From: Gnetum montanum
Taxonomy: Eukaryota > Streptophyta > Gnetopsida > Gnetales > Gnetaceae
Direction: 5' to 3'
Assembly (NCBI GenBank): GCA_015680685.1
Contig: MNCI01021413.1
Span: 159,258-223,257, forward strand
DNA: 64,000 nt
A program made the position numbers and the translations under genes. Below are positions 10,482 through 23,006 of the stretch, in pieces. Below the pieces are notes generated by a model, which did no database searches, had not been told where the DNA came from, and saw nothing but the letters and a program-made list of their open reading frames with translations. The stretch's first letter is position 1, and the number at the start of each line of letters is the position of its first letter.

Positions 10482-11403
10482 TGATGAGTTATGATTTATC
10501 TAGCCTTGACCTTGGAGCCTTGACATCAGAGCCTTGTTATCAGTGCTCCAATGTTAGAGCCGTGATTTTGAAGCTACGACGTTGGTATGCAACGTCGAGG
10601 TTTGGATGCAACGTTAGATATCTGACATCGCAGGGTATACTTCAACCTATAAATATAGCACTTAGACTCATAATTTCCATATATTTTTTCAATCATAGTA
10701 GCAAAGCTCTTGTAGTTTGTTTTAGCCAAAGTTAGAATATTTTCTAAATGCCTGCAGTGTGATGTTTGTAATCGTACGACACCTTTGTTCGAGTGTGACC
10801 TACTTGGACATGTTACATGATTAGCAATAAAGATCGAGATTATTCCCATAATTGCAGCATTCACTTAAATTATTCTTTCTTTTGAATTGTTAATTATTTA
10901 CCACTTTTCTTAGTTAAATGTTTTCATTTATTGTTATTTACTATTCCTGATATTAAGCGAAATGCATATGCCTTAATCAAAAATGTTTCAATGTAGATAC
11001 TTGGTAATCTAGAGGTGTATCATTTGGCACAACCAGTGACGTATACTTGGCAATTCTAAAAGTAGCCTCATGAAGTCCAAGATGTGTACAGACAATTAAG
11101 AATGGATACTCATCACCCATAGGCTAGTTTAAATCTTGCTTTCCATCATTCATTAGTTTAATTAATTCATCTCTTTATCGTCATCAAGAGTAGCGTAGAA
11201 TTAGGAACAACATCATATGCCTCACTTTGGAATAAACCATACATGATAAAGCTACCACTAGTCCAAGTGGGAAGATAGTGAACTGCAATCAAAGCATAGT
11301 GGTCTAGATACCACAACTAGTCACATCCACAGAATTCGATCGAATCATGCGTGAACACTTGTGATTCATATGGTTGAGCATAGGGGTACCTCATTGCTCA
11401 TCA
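10482..11403 (+). repeat. 3' LTR of element A (922 bp)
   Basis: Starts tgatgagttatg and ends gctcatca, followed by the target duplication caagc. TATAAATA is at 10648-10655. Its U3 has one extra block around 10510-10550 relative to the 5' LTR (repeated gagccttg), so motif copy number changed after insertion. Confidence 0.9.
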
Positions 11404-11968
11404 CAAGCCCACTGGCCGTACACATCCTAAACACATATAACGTTGCTAGGTTACCAAGCGTTAAGCACTACTGGGATTACCAAAGGTCATACGCATGCTC
11501 AAAGTGGTTGTACTTATGTGTTTACTTAATTGCTATTTCACTTATCTTGCTTAATTGCTCAATTAGCTTAATTACTGAGGAACATTGAATAAATAATTAA
11601 AAACATTAAATGCATGAATAAAATGTTTAATCTATCTAGAATGCTATGACATTTATGAAGAAGCTCATCTTTATTATTGCACACATTGTCATGCTCAGGT
11701 ACAATAGTGCTTGAATAAAGATCCGTACACTTAATGACCCCTGCTTCGGGCACTTGGGAAAATACTCTAACTGTTGAATGGAAAAATTGTAAGAGATTCA
11801 CTACAAATATGACAAGATGATGCCTAAACATGATGGGTTGACACATATTTATAGGCAAGAACAAACCCTACATTGAAGAGGCCTAGTCGATGTGGCCCAG
11901 TTGATGAGGTTTAGTTGACCTAGCCTAGTTAATGAGCCTCATCGATGTGGCCAATCTATGACTCATCG
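11404..11968 (-). repeat. 3' LTR of element B, proximal part (U3)
   Basis: Continuation of the LTR interrupted by A. On the minus strand a TATAAATA box (11853-11846) lies downstream of an array of gtcgat/gttgat motifs (11880-11960: tagtcgatgtggcc, agttgatgagg and variants). The LTR edge is actcatcg at 11968, next to the purine tract. Confidence 0.85.
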
Positions 11969-11979
11969 TACCCCCACAA
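11969..11979 (-). promoter_or_regulatory. Polypurine tract of element B
   Basis: tacccccacaa on the plus strand reads ttgtgggggta on the minus strand, abutting the 3' LTR. Confidence 0.75.
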
Positions 11980-12149
11980 GTGAATGAAAAATTATCCTTG
12001 ACTTTTTTACAAAATTGGAAAGGTGTGGGATTATTGACTAGCACATGACTTAACAAAATTACATGACAAAACTAAGTGTGTGGGTGTACGGATCAACAAA
12101 ATTACAAATTATGGTGTTCATGACACAAAATTGAACACCAAAAAAAATC

Positions 12150-15049
12150 AAAAAACATGTCCCTTAATGGCATGAAGGTAATTGAAAAGATCATGCATCC
12201 CAAGTGGTGGAGGCTCCTGAGGCTTTGATAGACCTTCTCTAGCTTCAAGCACATGCGACGGTTGAAGCTATTGTGGCTATCTAGCTATTGTTGCAACTTC
12301 AGGCAACAAACAGAAAGCATTCAGTAATGCTTTTATTTTTTCCTCCTTACTCCTGGGAGCATCCATGGTTCACACAGCTTCACCAATGTGGGTTAAAATG
12401 GGCACATCCCAAAGATAGGGAATTGCTAGGAACAACTCCTTAGCATTGATAAACCAAGTAGTGAATTGTTTGCATTTGATATTGAATGCCCTAACTATGT
12501 TCTACAGCTCTTAGTAGTCATTCATTCTCTTAGCCAAGTTCTTGATAGTTGATCATTAATCAATGAATCATGCCTTGAGAACTTTGAGTTTAGCATTTAT
12601 TGTCTCAAGATTTTGCTTGGTGTCCTTGTGGTGCTTGAACTTAACCTCATACAACAAGTACGAGATAGCCACCTATTGTTCAAGTTCTGATTGTGGCGAT
12701 TCAATAGTTAGCATTTCTAGATTCGCATATTGAAGATTGGCTAGTTTCCTATATTCTATCATTTCCTTGATTTGCAACTCCTTCATGCATATCTCCACTT
12801 TGTTATAGGCATCTATCCCATCAATGATACACTACCATACTTCTCTTCTTTACTTGAGTTGCTAGAGGGACTCATTTACTTTTGCCTTAGCCACTTGGAT
12901 ATGCTTCTCATTCACTTTCTTCTGTAGGCCAACCTAATCTCTATAGTGATTCTTAACTTTCTCAAATTTGAGAGCCTCATTCTTCTAGGTGGTAATTTCA
13001 ATGATAGATTTTTGATGTAAGGCACGGACTTCCTCCATAGACAGATTACGATTTTCTACTACTAATTTCCTCAATACCATATTTACTCTAGCTAGTTGCT
13101 CCTATTGTTGGTGGACGAATTCTTGTATCTATTGTTTTTGTGCATCAACATTTGACAAGTGATTGCTTTTTGCAGTCAGTGTTTCATTTTCCTAGTGCAT
13201 CTGAACCAAGTCCTTTTAAACTAGATAGGTATTTGCTTTGGCCATAAATTGGTTAAAGATAGATGTCACCATTCCCTCCTTAACTTGTGTTAATCGTTCT
13301 TGAAGCTACTGAAAAGCTTCATCTCTTATTATTGCAGGGTTGAGAAATGTAGGGTTGGCAAAATGGGCACATAATTTCACAACTTCCATAGCCAAATGTT
13401 GACTTTGTGCTTGAGTTGTTTCAAGTTGCCCTTCCAAGATGATACATTTCCCCTTTTCCTTAAGTAATTCCAACTAGGTTGTAGTAATGTTATCTAGAAA
13501 ATCAAAGATGTCTAGAATTGGTTACCCAGTCCCCACCAGTGGGCCCAGTAACTCTTCATGCTGGGTTGCACTTAATCTTCCCCTGACAGTTCATGTGGAC
13601 ATATACACATCTTGAAGTGCAGATACATCTAGTACAAACACTGTAGGTGCGTTAAGTACTTCTGTGATTCATTTAGCAACCACTTCTACAGCTGTCTCCT
13701 GCCCTTAGTGTTGCATCACTAGTACAGTAACCCTCTTGTCCTCCTACAAGCACATTGAAAAGGAGGTAGCATTCTTAGCAATTTTTGGAAATAGATGGTG
13801 TTGAGATAGAGACACTATCACCTCTTGGGCACTGGGATTCGATCTCATGGGTAGTTACGTTTATTGGGTTGAGAATATTGGTCCACCTCCCTTCATTTGA
13901 CTAATTGTTCTAGCCATCTCATTAAGGTAACTCATCGTAGGTCAATATACAAATGGATCTCCACCACATGTTCCTGCTTGCTGCTCCTACTCACACAAGA
14001 GCTATTCTTAGATTTTACGAAAGTGCTCAATGGTTGTACTAGCCTTTGATGTTGTTTCTAGAGTGGGTGGCAGAGATGGTGGTTATTACTCCTCTTCCTT
14101 AGACATGGTAGACATCTTATCTTTCATCATTTCAAACCAAGAGGCTACAAAAGTATGCCTGATCATGTTGTTTGCGTAGCGAATTATCCCTACCCTTTTG
14201 CAAATTTTTTAGATAAGGCATGAAAAAGGTAGGGTTTCCCTTCCACATTCATTCTCTTTGAAACACTTTCTATCTTTGGATAGATTAATTATGGAAGGTT
14301 TGTTGGAAATATCCCACTTAGAGCAATGCATTCTTTAGTGGAGAAGACAGTCACCTTAACAGGCCTTACTATTAGATTGAGGTGATAGGCTACTATCTTG
14401 AAGTATACATGCTCTGCCTATGTGAGCACACCAAAATCCTTATGGTCAGCCTAATAAGACCATTGGGTCCACTCCTTTTTAGCCTCTAAATTAGCTTGCA
14501 TAGATACCTCTACTAATTGTGTGCTAGAATCAGGTAACCCAAGAGCTCTTATGATGGATTCAACTAAGTAGGACACCTTAATGTCCTTGATTTTCATAGT
14601 GGAACCTACCCGTCTATTGTTCCAGAAGAGGTACATCTCTCCCATGTATCACTCCCCACTAGAAGTGATGTTTGGCCACATGGAAGAGGTTTGCAATTGT
14701 GTCTTTACCTTTGCTAGAGCATGTTCTAAAAATGACTTAAAGTTTAGTTCTTGGAAAATTGAGTATTAGACATCACAGGGCATGATTATGTTGAGGCTTA
14801 TGTTAGTGTGACTTTAAGTCTTGGCATAGGCCCTAGTGCCTTGCCTCACTATGATTGTTCTATTGCATACTCTTCCTTGGGAATCTATCAAAAAAATTCC
14901 ACTTTAGACTCCTTTAGAAGAGGTCCCATTGCATGAGTTTCTTCTACCTATTCCTAGGCTTATTCTTGTTGGCCCCTTCCAGTTTTGGGTCATTTCTCCC
15001 TTGGTTGAGATGGTCCTCCTTCCTGTAGTCATTTCAATCTTGATGTCAT
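12150..15049 (-). pseudogene. ORF3 of element B: unrecognised protein with coiled-coil-like C-terminus
   Basis: It lies between pol and the 3' LTR, where Athila-type elements carry their env-like ORF. The proposed start is ATG 15049, directly after an acceptor-like gattatag. The best conserved block, 14645-14451 (GEMYLFWNNRRVGSTMKIKD, then KVSYLVESIIRALG), matches F (about 50665-50860) and H (58400-58200). Downstream the translation is rich in Gln, Glu, Lys and Leu over hundreds of codons and broken by many stops, often TAG where neighbouring codons are CAG. I do not recognise the family; no clear signal peptide or transmembrane helix is visible, so env-like function is only positional inference. 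Confidence 0.6.
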
Positions 15050-15329
15050 CTATAATCATAATATGACCATGGGTTAGCAATTATTGTGTAACGTGAAACA
15101 ATTGGAACACCTTATCTCGTTAGGAAGGTTACACCTGGCTAAGTTGTGATTATGGCTAATTTGAACAATTTTAATCATTAGTTGAATTTTACCTTAATAT
15201 TAATAAGTGATTATAGTCATACCGAAGGGTGTTGGAAGGGTCAAACTCTCAAAAAGTGATGGTTCAATATCATTATATTTCTTAACCCATGGGGTAGTCA
15301 AAAAAATTCTCATCAAAAACCTTAAGTTT

Positions 15330-15620
15330 TGCGACCCCCATGACTAAGAGCCTACCTTTGATAGCTACAGGGTTTAAGAATGGAGTGATTTGGACAAACA
15401 ATTGGAAAGTTATGGGCTCTGAAAGGTTTGGGGCTTAGAAAAATGGCAAAAAATCCTCTCTTGTTGTGAAGCAAATGATAAAAATTTCAAAGCGCTTAGT
15501 AGTATTGATAGACTTTTTGTGTTGTGTCGACAAGGCCTAGTCGATGGGGCTTTGTTGACAAGGTCGACTATGTCGACTAGGCTTAGTTAATATGATTGTT
15601 GACCACTATTAACTTTGGTC
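15330..15620 (-). promoter_or_regulatory. Internal U3-like module of element B, upstream of ORF3
   Basis: At 15526-15600 the plus strand reads an array of gtcgacaaggcc, tagtcgatgggg, gttgacaagg and gtcgactaggc. These are the motifs of B's own LTR U3 (25075-25120: tagtcgacatggcc, tagtcgatgagg). Downstream on the minus strand a donor-like sequence near 15352 (caaaggtaggctctt) is the equivalent of the aggtaagctct of F and H. Confidence 0.55.
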
Positions 15621-17094
15621 AAACTTTAAAAATACAAGGATTTTTTTAGTGAAATTGGAGTCAAATGGTAGTCCAAAAAGCCAAAAACATGATGAAAATA
15701 GTAGAAGAGGGTGTTGGAGTTTAGAAAATTTAGAAAATTGAGAAAATGATTAGAGAATGAAGTTTATGAAAGTTTAAGGATTACAGAGCTGGATGCACAA
15801 TGGGGTACATGAAAGATGTGATTAAAACAAAGTCTAAGGTAGGGGGCTTAACTATCCAAACCAAGAGATATGCAAGTGGGTCCTCCCCATAGCATGCACA
15901 TGCCCTTTTTGATCTTGCACAACCTTAACTAAGGAGCCTGTGGGTCCCACAGTTAATTAATGATTATGAAAAGTTAGAGGACTAACCAGGAAGAATCTAT
16001 CCAAGAATTCCAACACATTAGACTAAGACATCAAGCATAACATGGAAACCAGCAGTAAGGTGAGTTATGGTAGTATAGATGAATGATTAAGAAGGTGGGA
16101 TGGAATCCCGAATTGAGATCATAACATGTCCCTTGTGGAGTTTGTATTTAAAATGACTTTGAGAGAATCCATCCTTAGTCTAGATCAAAGCCAACTACTG
16201 TCAGTGACTTTGCATCATCACTCCAAGACTGATCCACCTCCTTAAGACACAAGAGTGCTTCCACAAAATGACCACCATTCCATAAAGAGAAGAAAAGATA
16301 AGTAGGAAGTAAGAAAGTGCCTTAGTTAGAGGTGACCTTTAGGCATGGGTAACATGTCTTTCCAATCCATAACCAGTGCTTGTAGCTTGTTTATTTGTCT
16401 AAGGGGTATGCTTTGAATTCCCATCATGTGTTTTTTTTTTGAAATAGGAACCACACCATGCAAAGACTTTATTTAATTTATTGTTATTGGTTGACTCGGA
16501 ACAGTAAGAAGTCAATGAAAACACTCAAGAATCCAAGTAAGTAGAAGAGTTCAAAGAGTATTGAGTCCCCTTGAAGTCACACCTTGTGTAAACCTTTGAA
16601 TCCTTTCCAATTCCAGAAGCTACCAAGGTCATAAATTTATTAAAAGTTTATTTAATAATAGGGATCTCAAACTTTCAAAATAAGGAAAACCATAGAGTTT
16701 GTAGATGGGTGGATGACATGGACTCATTGCCTTTTCCATGAAAAATAAACCATGCCTTAGTCATTAGACATTAGAATTTAAAAATAGAAACTAGACATTA
16801 GCAATTAAAATATTAAGCACAAACCACCATTAGTAAATAGTAACATTAGTACTATGTCTTACAATAATAAAGCACTTTTATTAGAAAAATAATAAAAAGT
16901 CACACACAAAAATAAAGTAAAATATATAAGAAAGTATAAAATGTTCAAGAAAGATAAAACATAGTAACAATGTTGCAAAACAAAAAATGAGAAAATCAAT
17001 AGAGTGAAAAACCAAAAGAAAGGTAAAAATCAACAAAGTGAAAAAAATGTGTAAAAAAAAACTGAAAAACTAAGGAGCCATGTGTATGGTTAGC
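15621..17094 (-). other. Spacer of element B between pol and ORF3
   Basis: AT-rich, with no credible gene. It shares with F and H the stretch around 16380-16470 (gaattcccatc, T-run, ggaaccacaccatgcaaag), the counterpart of the hairpin in element A, and an A-rich stretch at 16900-17060 just after the pol end. Confidence 0.65.
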
Positions 17095-20000
17095 ACAAAT
17101 GGAAATCTCCCCTATGACTAGCTTGAAGGGAAGGGATGGGAAATATAGAGTGTGGTTGTCCATCTAATGAGGTAGTAGTTGCATTAGCTTGTCTTGGCTA
17201 TAGGAAAGGTTTTACTTGTTGGATGTTGATCAACTGCTTTTTGTGTGGGCTTTTAGGTTTGTAGATTAACATGGCCCCTAAGGGAAAGGTTTCATTAATT
17301 ATATAAGGTCCCTCCCACAATGTTTGAAACTTTGTTTTCTAGGGTACATGTGTGGGGTCTTAGTAGAGAACCTTATCTCCAGGTTGAAATTTTACTTTTT
17401 GTATTCTAAGGTCATGGTGCTTCTTATTGTATGCTTGTGCACTTCATTCAAATATAGAGCCACCAATTGGTTTTCATTTAGCACATTCAGGTTTATCAAT
17501 CTTTCTCTTTGTGTTAGGCTCAAGTCAAGGTCCAAGTCACAGGCTGTTGAAAGTGTATGGAGCTTCAACTAGATTGGAAGTGTTAGAAGTTTTTCTTACA
17601 CCAGCTCATAAGGAGAGTAGCCTATGGGGAGTTTCTACGTGGAGCGATAGGTGCAAAGGACATTGTTAAGTTTTGTGCACTAGTCTTTCCTATATTTGCT
17701 TATAGTCCTTGTTAAGATCTTTGTGATCTCCCTATTGGTGACTTCTGCTTGACTGTTGGCTTGGGGGTGATAGGGTGTTGTTAATTTATGTTCAACCCCC
17801 AAGCATTACATCAAGTTCTAAAAGGTGGCACTTGTAAAATGGTTTCCATTATCAAAAATCAATGCATGTGGCACACCAAACCTATTTAGAATATGTTGTT
17901 GCATAAATCAAGTGGTAGCGAATGATGTACAGTTAGTGACGACTACTCCTTCTACCCATTTGGTGTAGTAGTCGACTACTATGATGATGTATGCCTTTCC
18001 ATTAGACATGGGTGTGATGGAACCCATGAAGTCTATGTCCCATATGTCAAAGGGCTCTAGTGGTTAAATCCACTATTGAGGGCCCTTCATTCATGCAGTC
18101 ATCCCACCATCTCATTGATAGTATCCACAAAATCAAACAAACTAGTGGACATCTCTAAAGATTATGGGCCAATAGTGTCCTACCATCAGGATTTTTATGG
18201 TTGTGTGTCTCCTAGCATAGTGGCCTTCACAAGGGCCTTCATGAGCATTCTGGAGAATGTGTAATTGATCCGTATCAAGTACATACTAATGAACTAGGCC
18301 ATCAGTGCACACCCTGTAAAGGTATCCATTGATTTCCATGAAGTACTTAGCCCAATGAAGAAACTATTATTTCTTCCTAAAGTCCAAATCTTGTGGCATC
18401 TCCTAAGTAAGTAGGTATGTTAGGATGTTGTCATACCATTTTGATTTTATGGGAACTTAGTCATTTATTGCTCTTGTAAAGATGAGTTTGTCTAAAAATT
18501 GATTAAAGAGTGGACTCTCCTCCTCTTTATTATCCCATCTTAACTGAAAAAGATGATCAAAGATCATATTCTCAGTCCCTTTTTGATCTACCATTGTGAG
18601 ATTGAATTCCTACAAGATCATGAGCCATCGTATGATACAGAGGCTCACCGTTGGCTTGTTCATTAGGAAGCTGATGGCACTATGATCAATGTGCATACTT
18701 TATATACAAGCACATAATGCCTAAAATTTTTGAGAGCATACACCACTACCATTAGTCTTTTTTCAATTGCGGTGTAATTCAATTGTGCGCCCACAATCCT
18801 TTGGCTAGCACAATGGATATAATATGGACATTTCTTATCATCCAACTACGTAAGCATGGCTCCCAAGGCATAATTAGATGCATTTCTTATGTGAAATGGT
18901 TTGAACTAGTTTGCTGCCCATAGAATTGGAGTTTCTATGGGTTTGTCCTTTAGCTGTTGAAATGCATGTTCACATTCCTTGGTCGAGATGAATGGAGCAT
19001 CTTTCTTTGTAAACTCAACCAATAACTTTGCAATCTTAGAGAAATTCTCTATGAACTACCAGTAGTAGCCTGTGTGTCCAAGTAATGATCGAACATCTTT
19101 GATTATCTTTGGTTGGCATGTGATTCTTTGGATGACCCTTATATTTTCAAATTCTATCTTAATCCTTGCCTTAGTAATTCTATGCCCTAGTACTATGCCT
19201 TCCTAGACCATTAAATGGCTTTTCCACCAATTAAGCCTAAGATTTGTTTCAACACATCTTTTTAGTACTTGCTCAAGGCAATCCATGGCTTGCTCAAATG
19301 TAGCCCCATAGGTAGGAAATTCATCCATAAAGACTTCTACCCTGCAACCAATCTGATGTTAAAAAATACTAAGGACCAGGCGTTGAAATGTTGCAGGGGC
19401 ATTGCATAGACCAAACGACATGCATGGGACATTGCATAGACCAAACAACATCTTATAATATGCAAAATTCTCTTAGGAACTCATGAATGTTGTTTTGCCC
19501 TGATCCTTTGGCACAATCTAGATTTGGGTATAGCCACTATAAGCATCTAAGAAGCTATAATAACAATGCCCAGATATAGTGTCTAACACTTGGTTTACAA
19601 ATGACAATGGAAAATGATCTTTAAATGTTGCCATATTCAACAACCTAAAGTCAATGTAGATTTGCCACTTATCACCTTTCTTTGGCACAATTACAAGTGG
19701 GCTAACCCACTTACTATTCGTGATGGGATAGATGAACCCCACCTTCAGGAGTTGCTCTATTTTCTCTTTGACGATCTGTTTCAATTTGGTGTTTAACCAC
19801 CTTTGTGGCTATCTTCTTAGCTTCATGGTTGGGTTGATGTAAATATAATGTTGGCATATCCTTGGATCGATTCTAGTTAGCTTAGGATATGACCAAGAAA
19901 AGGCTGTTGGCCATTTTTTGACCACCTTTAATAGCTTGTCTTTTTGTTCAGGAGCAAGATTTGCATTGATGATAACCAACTTACCATTGTCTAAGAATGC

Positions 20001-20480
20001 ATACTCCATGCCAGCTGGTAGAGTTTTTAAATTTAGGGGCTTCTACTTAAAATTATCAAGGATTTCTAACTCTCCCCAATAGGTATCATTAACTTCTTCA
20101 TTAGAGAGTTGGTGATGAACTTGCTTAAGTTCATTCATGCCCTTGAGATAGGCACATGTTAGGCTCTCTATAGGTTCCATGCATAGTGTGCTGCTATAAG
20201 AGTTAACTGTTAGCCACTAGGTATCCTTCTGTTTTGTGGCTGCTATGTACAAGCACCTTTGGATATCTATTTCATATGTACATTGATTGCATGCTTTAAT
20301 GAATGTACTTTTAATGGACCATATTTTCTACATGCAATTACACCCATTATCATATTACGTGATGCCTGGAACTTGCTTATTCTCAAGTCGTCCAAATTCA
20401 TTTTCCTTGGAGATTTCCAAGGAGAGGTCCCTAATGCCCATTTGTGCATTAATAGTGCTCAACCATGAAGTTCCATAATG
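17095..20480 (-). pseudogene. Pol of element B: protease region, RT, RNase H, integrase
   Basis: RT begins near 20009 (MEYAFLDNGKLVIINANLAP) and shows WVSPLVIVPKKGDKWQIYID (19700-19640), FLDAYSGYTQIQI (19555-19515), FGLCN (about 19410) and FMDEFPTYG (about 19320), the second Asp of the FMDD-type catalytic motif being Glu here. RNase H follows with KKCPYYIHCASQRIVGAQLN at 18845-18785. Integrase follows at about 18260-17760 with YDGILTYLL, a YGGHYAR-like zinc-binding region, the core around GIDFMGPIT, a DNG motif and EVTNREI. This is the Athila-type Ty3/gypsy order PR-RT-RH-IN. Stops and frameshifts occur throughout. The protease (about 20480-20100) is poorly readable. Confidence 0.8.
19395..19456 (-). 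repeat. 30-bp tandem duplication in the RT core of B
   Basis: attgcatagaccaaac occurs at 19401 and again at 19431. The duplication is in frame and doubles the FGLCN motif of RT (FGLCNVP, then FGLCNAP). This conserved block is single in F. Confidence 0.8.
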
Positions 20481-20979
20481 ATGGAAAAGATGTTGGAGGT
20501 TTGGGAGGAGTATTGGGTTGAAAAAATGGTCATTTCCTAGATTGATTGTCTAAACCACTTGGCTGGAAGGCTGGCTATAAATTTATAGCCCTTGTAGCAT
20601 TTTGTTGCTATGGCTATGGGGGAATTATGCCCTTCATGGATGGAATAGGAGGTAATTGGGTTGATGGTAGAGGTGTATGTGAAGAAAGATGTGGAGGGTG
20701 GTATGGATATGGGTGCTTCCCTTGAGTAGATGGTCAATAAGTTCGATGGTGCTCTAGAGAATAATAGTGGTGTTGGAATGAGGCATGACTAGCAGAGCTT
20801 TATGGAGAAGCAGGTTACTGAACATAGTACCCATATAGATCTACTTACCTATAAGGGTATTACTATCTTGGTGGTGGCATTCCCCATGATTGTGGTTGGT
20901 GCCACTGCTAGTATTGCTCATACAATTGTGATGGACCTCTAATTGAATAGTAAGCTTGTTATTGCTAGTGAAACTACCT

Positions 20980-22854
20980 TGAATTGCCTTGAGGATAAGG
21001 TAATCATTTGGGTGCTTGCCTCCATGCTAGTCGAGGATTCAGCATGTACACCCTAGACTCTTGTAAGTGTGACACCACAAGGTAACATTTCTTAGAATGG
21101 TAATATTGACAAATGTCACACCCAACATCATCATCGAAGTCTATCTTCATAACTTCTTCTACTATAGTAGCTTTGTCCTTACCTCTTTGGTAGGTACATT
21201 TAGCTTCTTTCCACCTCCTATGATTTCGATTACTATTCTGCTCTTTGAATTCTTTAGCAACCTTTATAGCAATTTGGAATTTTTCATCTAATGAGTTCCA
21301 TAATTTATCAACCTTTACCAAAATATCAAAAATAGATTTTTGGATGGGCAAGGTTTTCCTATTTCCCACATTGTCGAGTGGTGACTTCTCTTCGTCATAG
21401 AATCAGACCTCCCTTGTCTTGATGGAAGGGTTCCTATTATATTTTTTTGCACTTTCCATTTTTTGTAGCTCACCTTCTTCTTTTTCTACTTGCTCTATCA
21501 ACCTTTGCATCTGATGAGCTCTTAGTTTGGATAGTCTCCCTTGGGCATAAACCCCAAGAGTTCTTTTGGTTTCTACTTTGAGCCCATCTATGATGTGACG
21601 GAGTTATTCCTTATGAGAATAACCATGGCCAAGGCATCGATGTAAGAGAAAATAATATCTATCCATGGTGGCATCAAAGGGTTCATGTGTTCCCTATTTC
21701 CAGCCTTGGATTTGCCTTCTTAGATTAGACACTATGGAGTACATTTGGCTTTTGTCATTAAATAGTTTTAGCATGGTACTTCATCTATGGATAGATTCCA
21801 ACTCCAAGGACTAGTACCAGCTTTGTACTTCCTTGATGAGTGTCCTAGGAAATAACTTTAATTTCTACTAATAATTTTCAATATTTTTTAAGGCACATGC
21901 ATTGTGGAAAGCTTAGAGATGTGTTTATGGATCAGAGTTATATCCCCCTTCAAATCTTGGAATATTATTCATGTCTAAGCGCTTGATCCAAGTATCTTTC
22001 ACATGCCTAGTTGGGATCTTGACTACCTTTGCAATGTTAAGCATGCTTCAGATTGCCAAAAAAGGCTTATTATCATTATTATTTTGTTGTCTCTAATGAT
22101 GTCCTCTATCACCCCTTCAATTATTATGGGCATGGCAATCAGTATTATTGTCTTGCTACTCACCTCCATCATGATTGTTCCTTCTATAATGTTTTTTATA
22201 ACCAGAAGAAGAGGAAGAAGAAGATGTAGATGAAGAGGATGAAGAGGGAGGAGGACTACCACCACCATGGTATTTGCCAACTCCCCTTCGGTGGTCATAG
22301 CCATGTTCATTAGGTTTCTTATGATCTTGACACTTGTCTGAGTCCTTGCCTTAACTGCCATCTTTACCTGAACCTGGTTTGTTGATAGTGGAATGTAGAT
22401 TCAGGTTCACACCCCCATCATTAGTAACAAGGGATGGAGAATTTTCATGTTGAGAGCCCCCAAAGAGAGGATCCTCATTATCATCTTGGTTCAATAGGAA
22501 CAAAGGATTGGTGAACCATTTCCCCTTCACAAACTCATGTTGCTTCTCCTAATGTTGATCTCTCCTACATTGTGTTTTAGTGGGATGGTAGTCTTGGTAA
22601 TTGTAATCATGCACAACATACTCCTCTTGAAGATCATAGATGCCTAGCTTCTTAAGAGTTTGAAGCAGCATCATAGGCATAGATCGATCGAGAGGCATTA
22701 CAATGTTTCCTTCCAAGTCATGCCATCACAATTGCTCATCCTAATGCAGGATGAAGGTAAAATCAAACACATACTCATCTGGATGAGTATATAGCACCTT
22801 GCACTCTTGTGGAACCAATGGTTTAACATTGTCATGCCTAAGAGAAGAAGACAT
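20980..22854 (-). pseudogene. Gag of element B (Ser/His-rich segment, Gag core, zinc knuckle)
   Basis: The start is ATG 22854 (MSSSLRHDNVKPLVP), matching F at 41182. Order: a N-terminal region with LYTHPDEYVFDFTFILH; a Ser/His/Asp-rich stretch (about 22300-22100); the Gag core (about 22000-21500: NNIPRFEGGYNSDP, QKLKLFPRTLIKE, a KLFNDKSQMYS stretch, an HIIDGLKVETKRTLG stretch); a readable frame 21369-21004 with LWNSLDEKFQIAIKVAKE; and the knuckle-like CDICQYYHSKKC. TAG and TAA stops are frequent. The middle differs from the gag-only elements, but the core is plainly homologous. Confidence 0.78.
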
Positions 22855-22987
22855 TTTTCAAACCAATAGAATATCAATGTGCTTATATAATTATATTATG
22901 TATGAGAGTGATGTTGACCTTGGGTTTGTCCAATGATGTTAATGATGTTCACTAATCCTAGATAGTGCACATTTCAAACAAAAAGCA

Positions 22988-23006
22988 TTTGCAGCAACAA
23001 TGTCAA
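22988..23006 (-). promoter_or_regulatory. Primer-binding site of element B (tRNA-Asp type)
   Basis: The plus strand tttgcagcaacaatgtcaa reads ttgacattgttgctgcaaa on the minus strand, next to the LTR end at 23007. It aligns with the tRNA-Asp-type site with several transitions. Confidence 0.7.

Larger units (their letters stand above)
4976..11403 (+). mobile_element. Element A: complete gag-only LTR retrotransposon (6.4 kb)
   Basis: Both LTRs (4976-5870 and 10482-11403), a primer site (5871), a purine tract (10471-10481) and a perfect 5-bp target duplication caagc (4971-4975 and 11404-11408) define the element. The interior holds only gag (5996 to about 8470), then a spacer. Protease, RT, RNase H, integrase and nearly all of ORF3 are missing, yet the spacer start and the sequence just before the 3' LTR match those of gag-pol-ORF3 element F. 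It is thus a non-autonomous member that would need pol supplied in trans. The two LTRs differ at many sites, so the insertion is old. Confidence 0.9.

Noticed and set aside
22003..22361. Two overlapping open frames on opposite strands
   Set aside because: Both are Ile/Met-rich shadows of the Ser/His/Asp-rich part of B gag in other frames.
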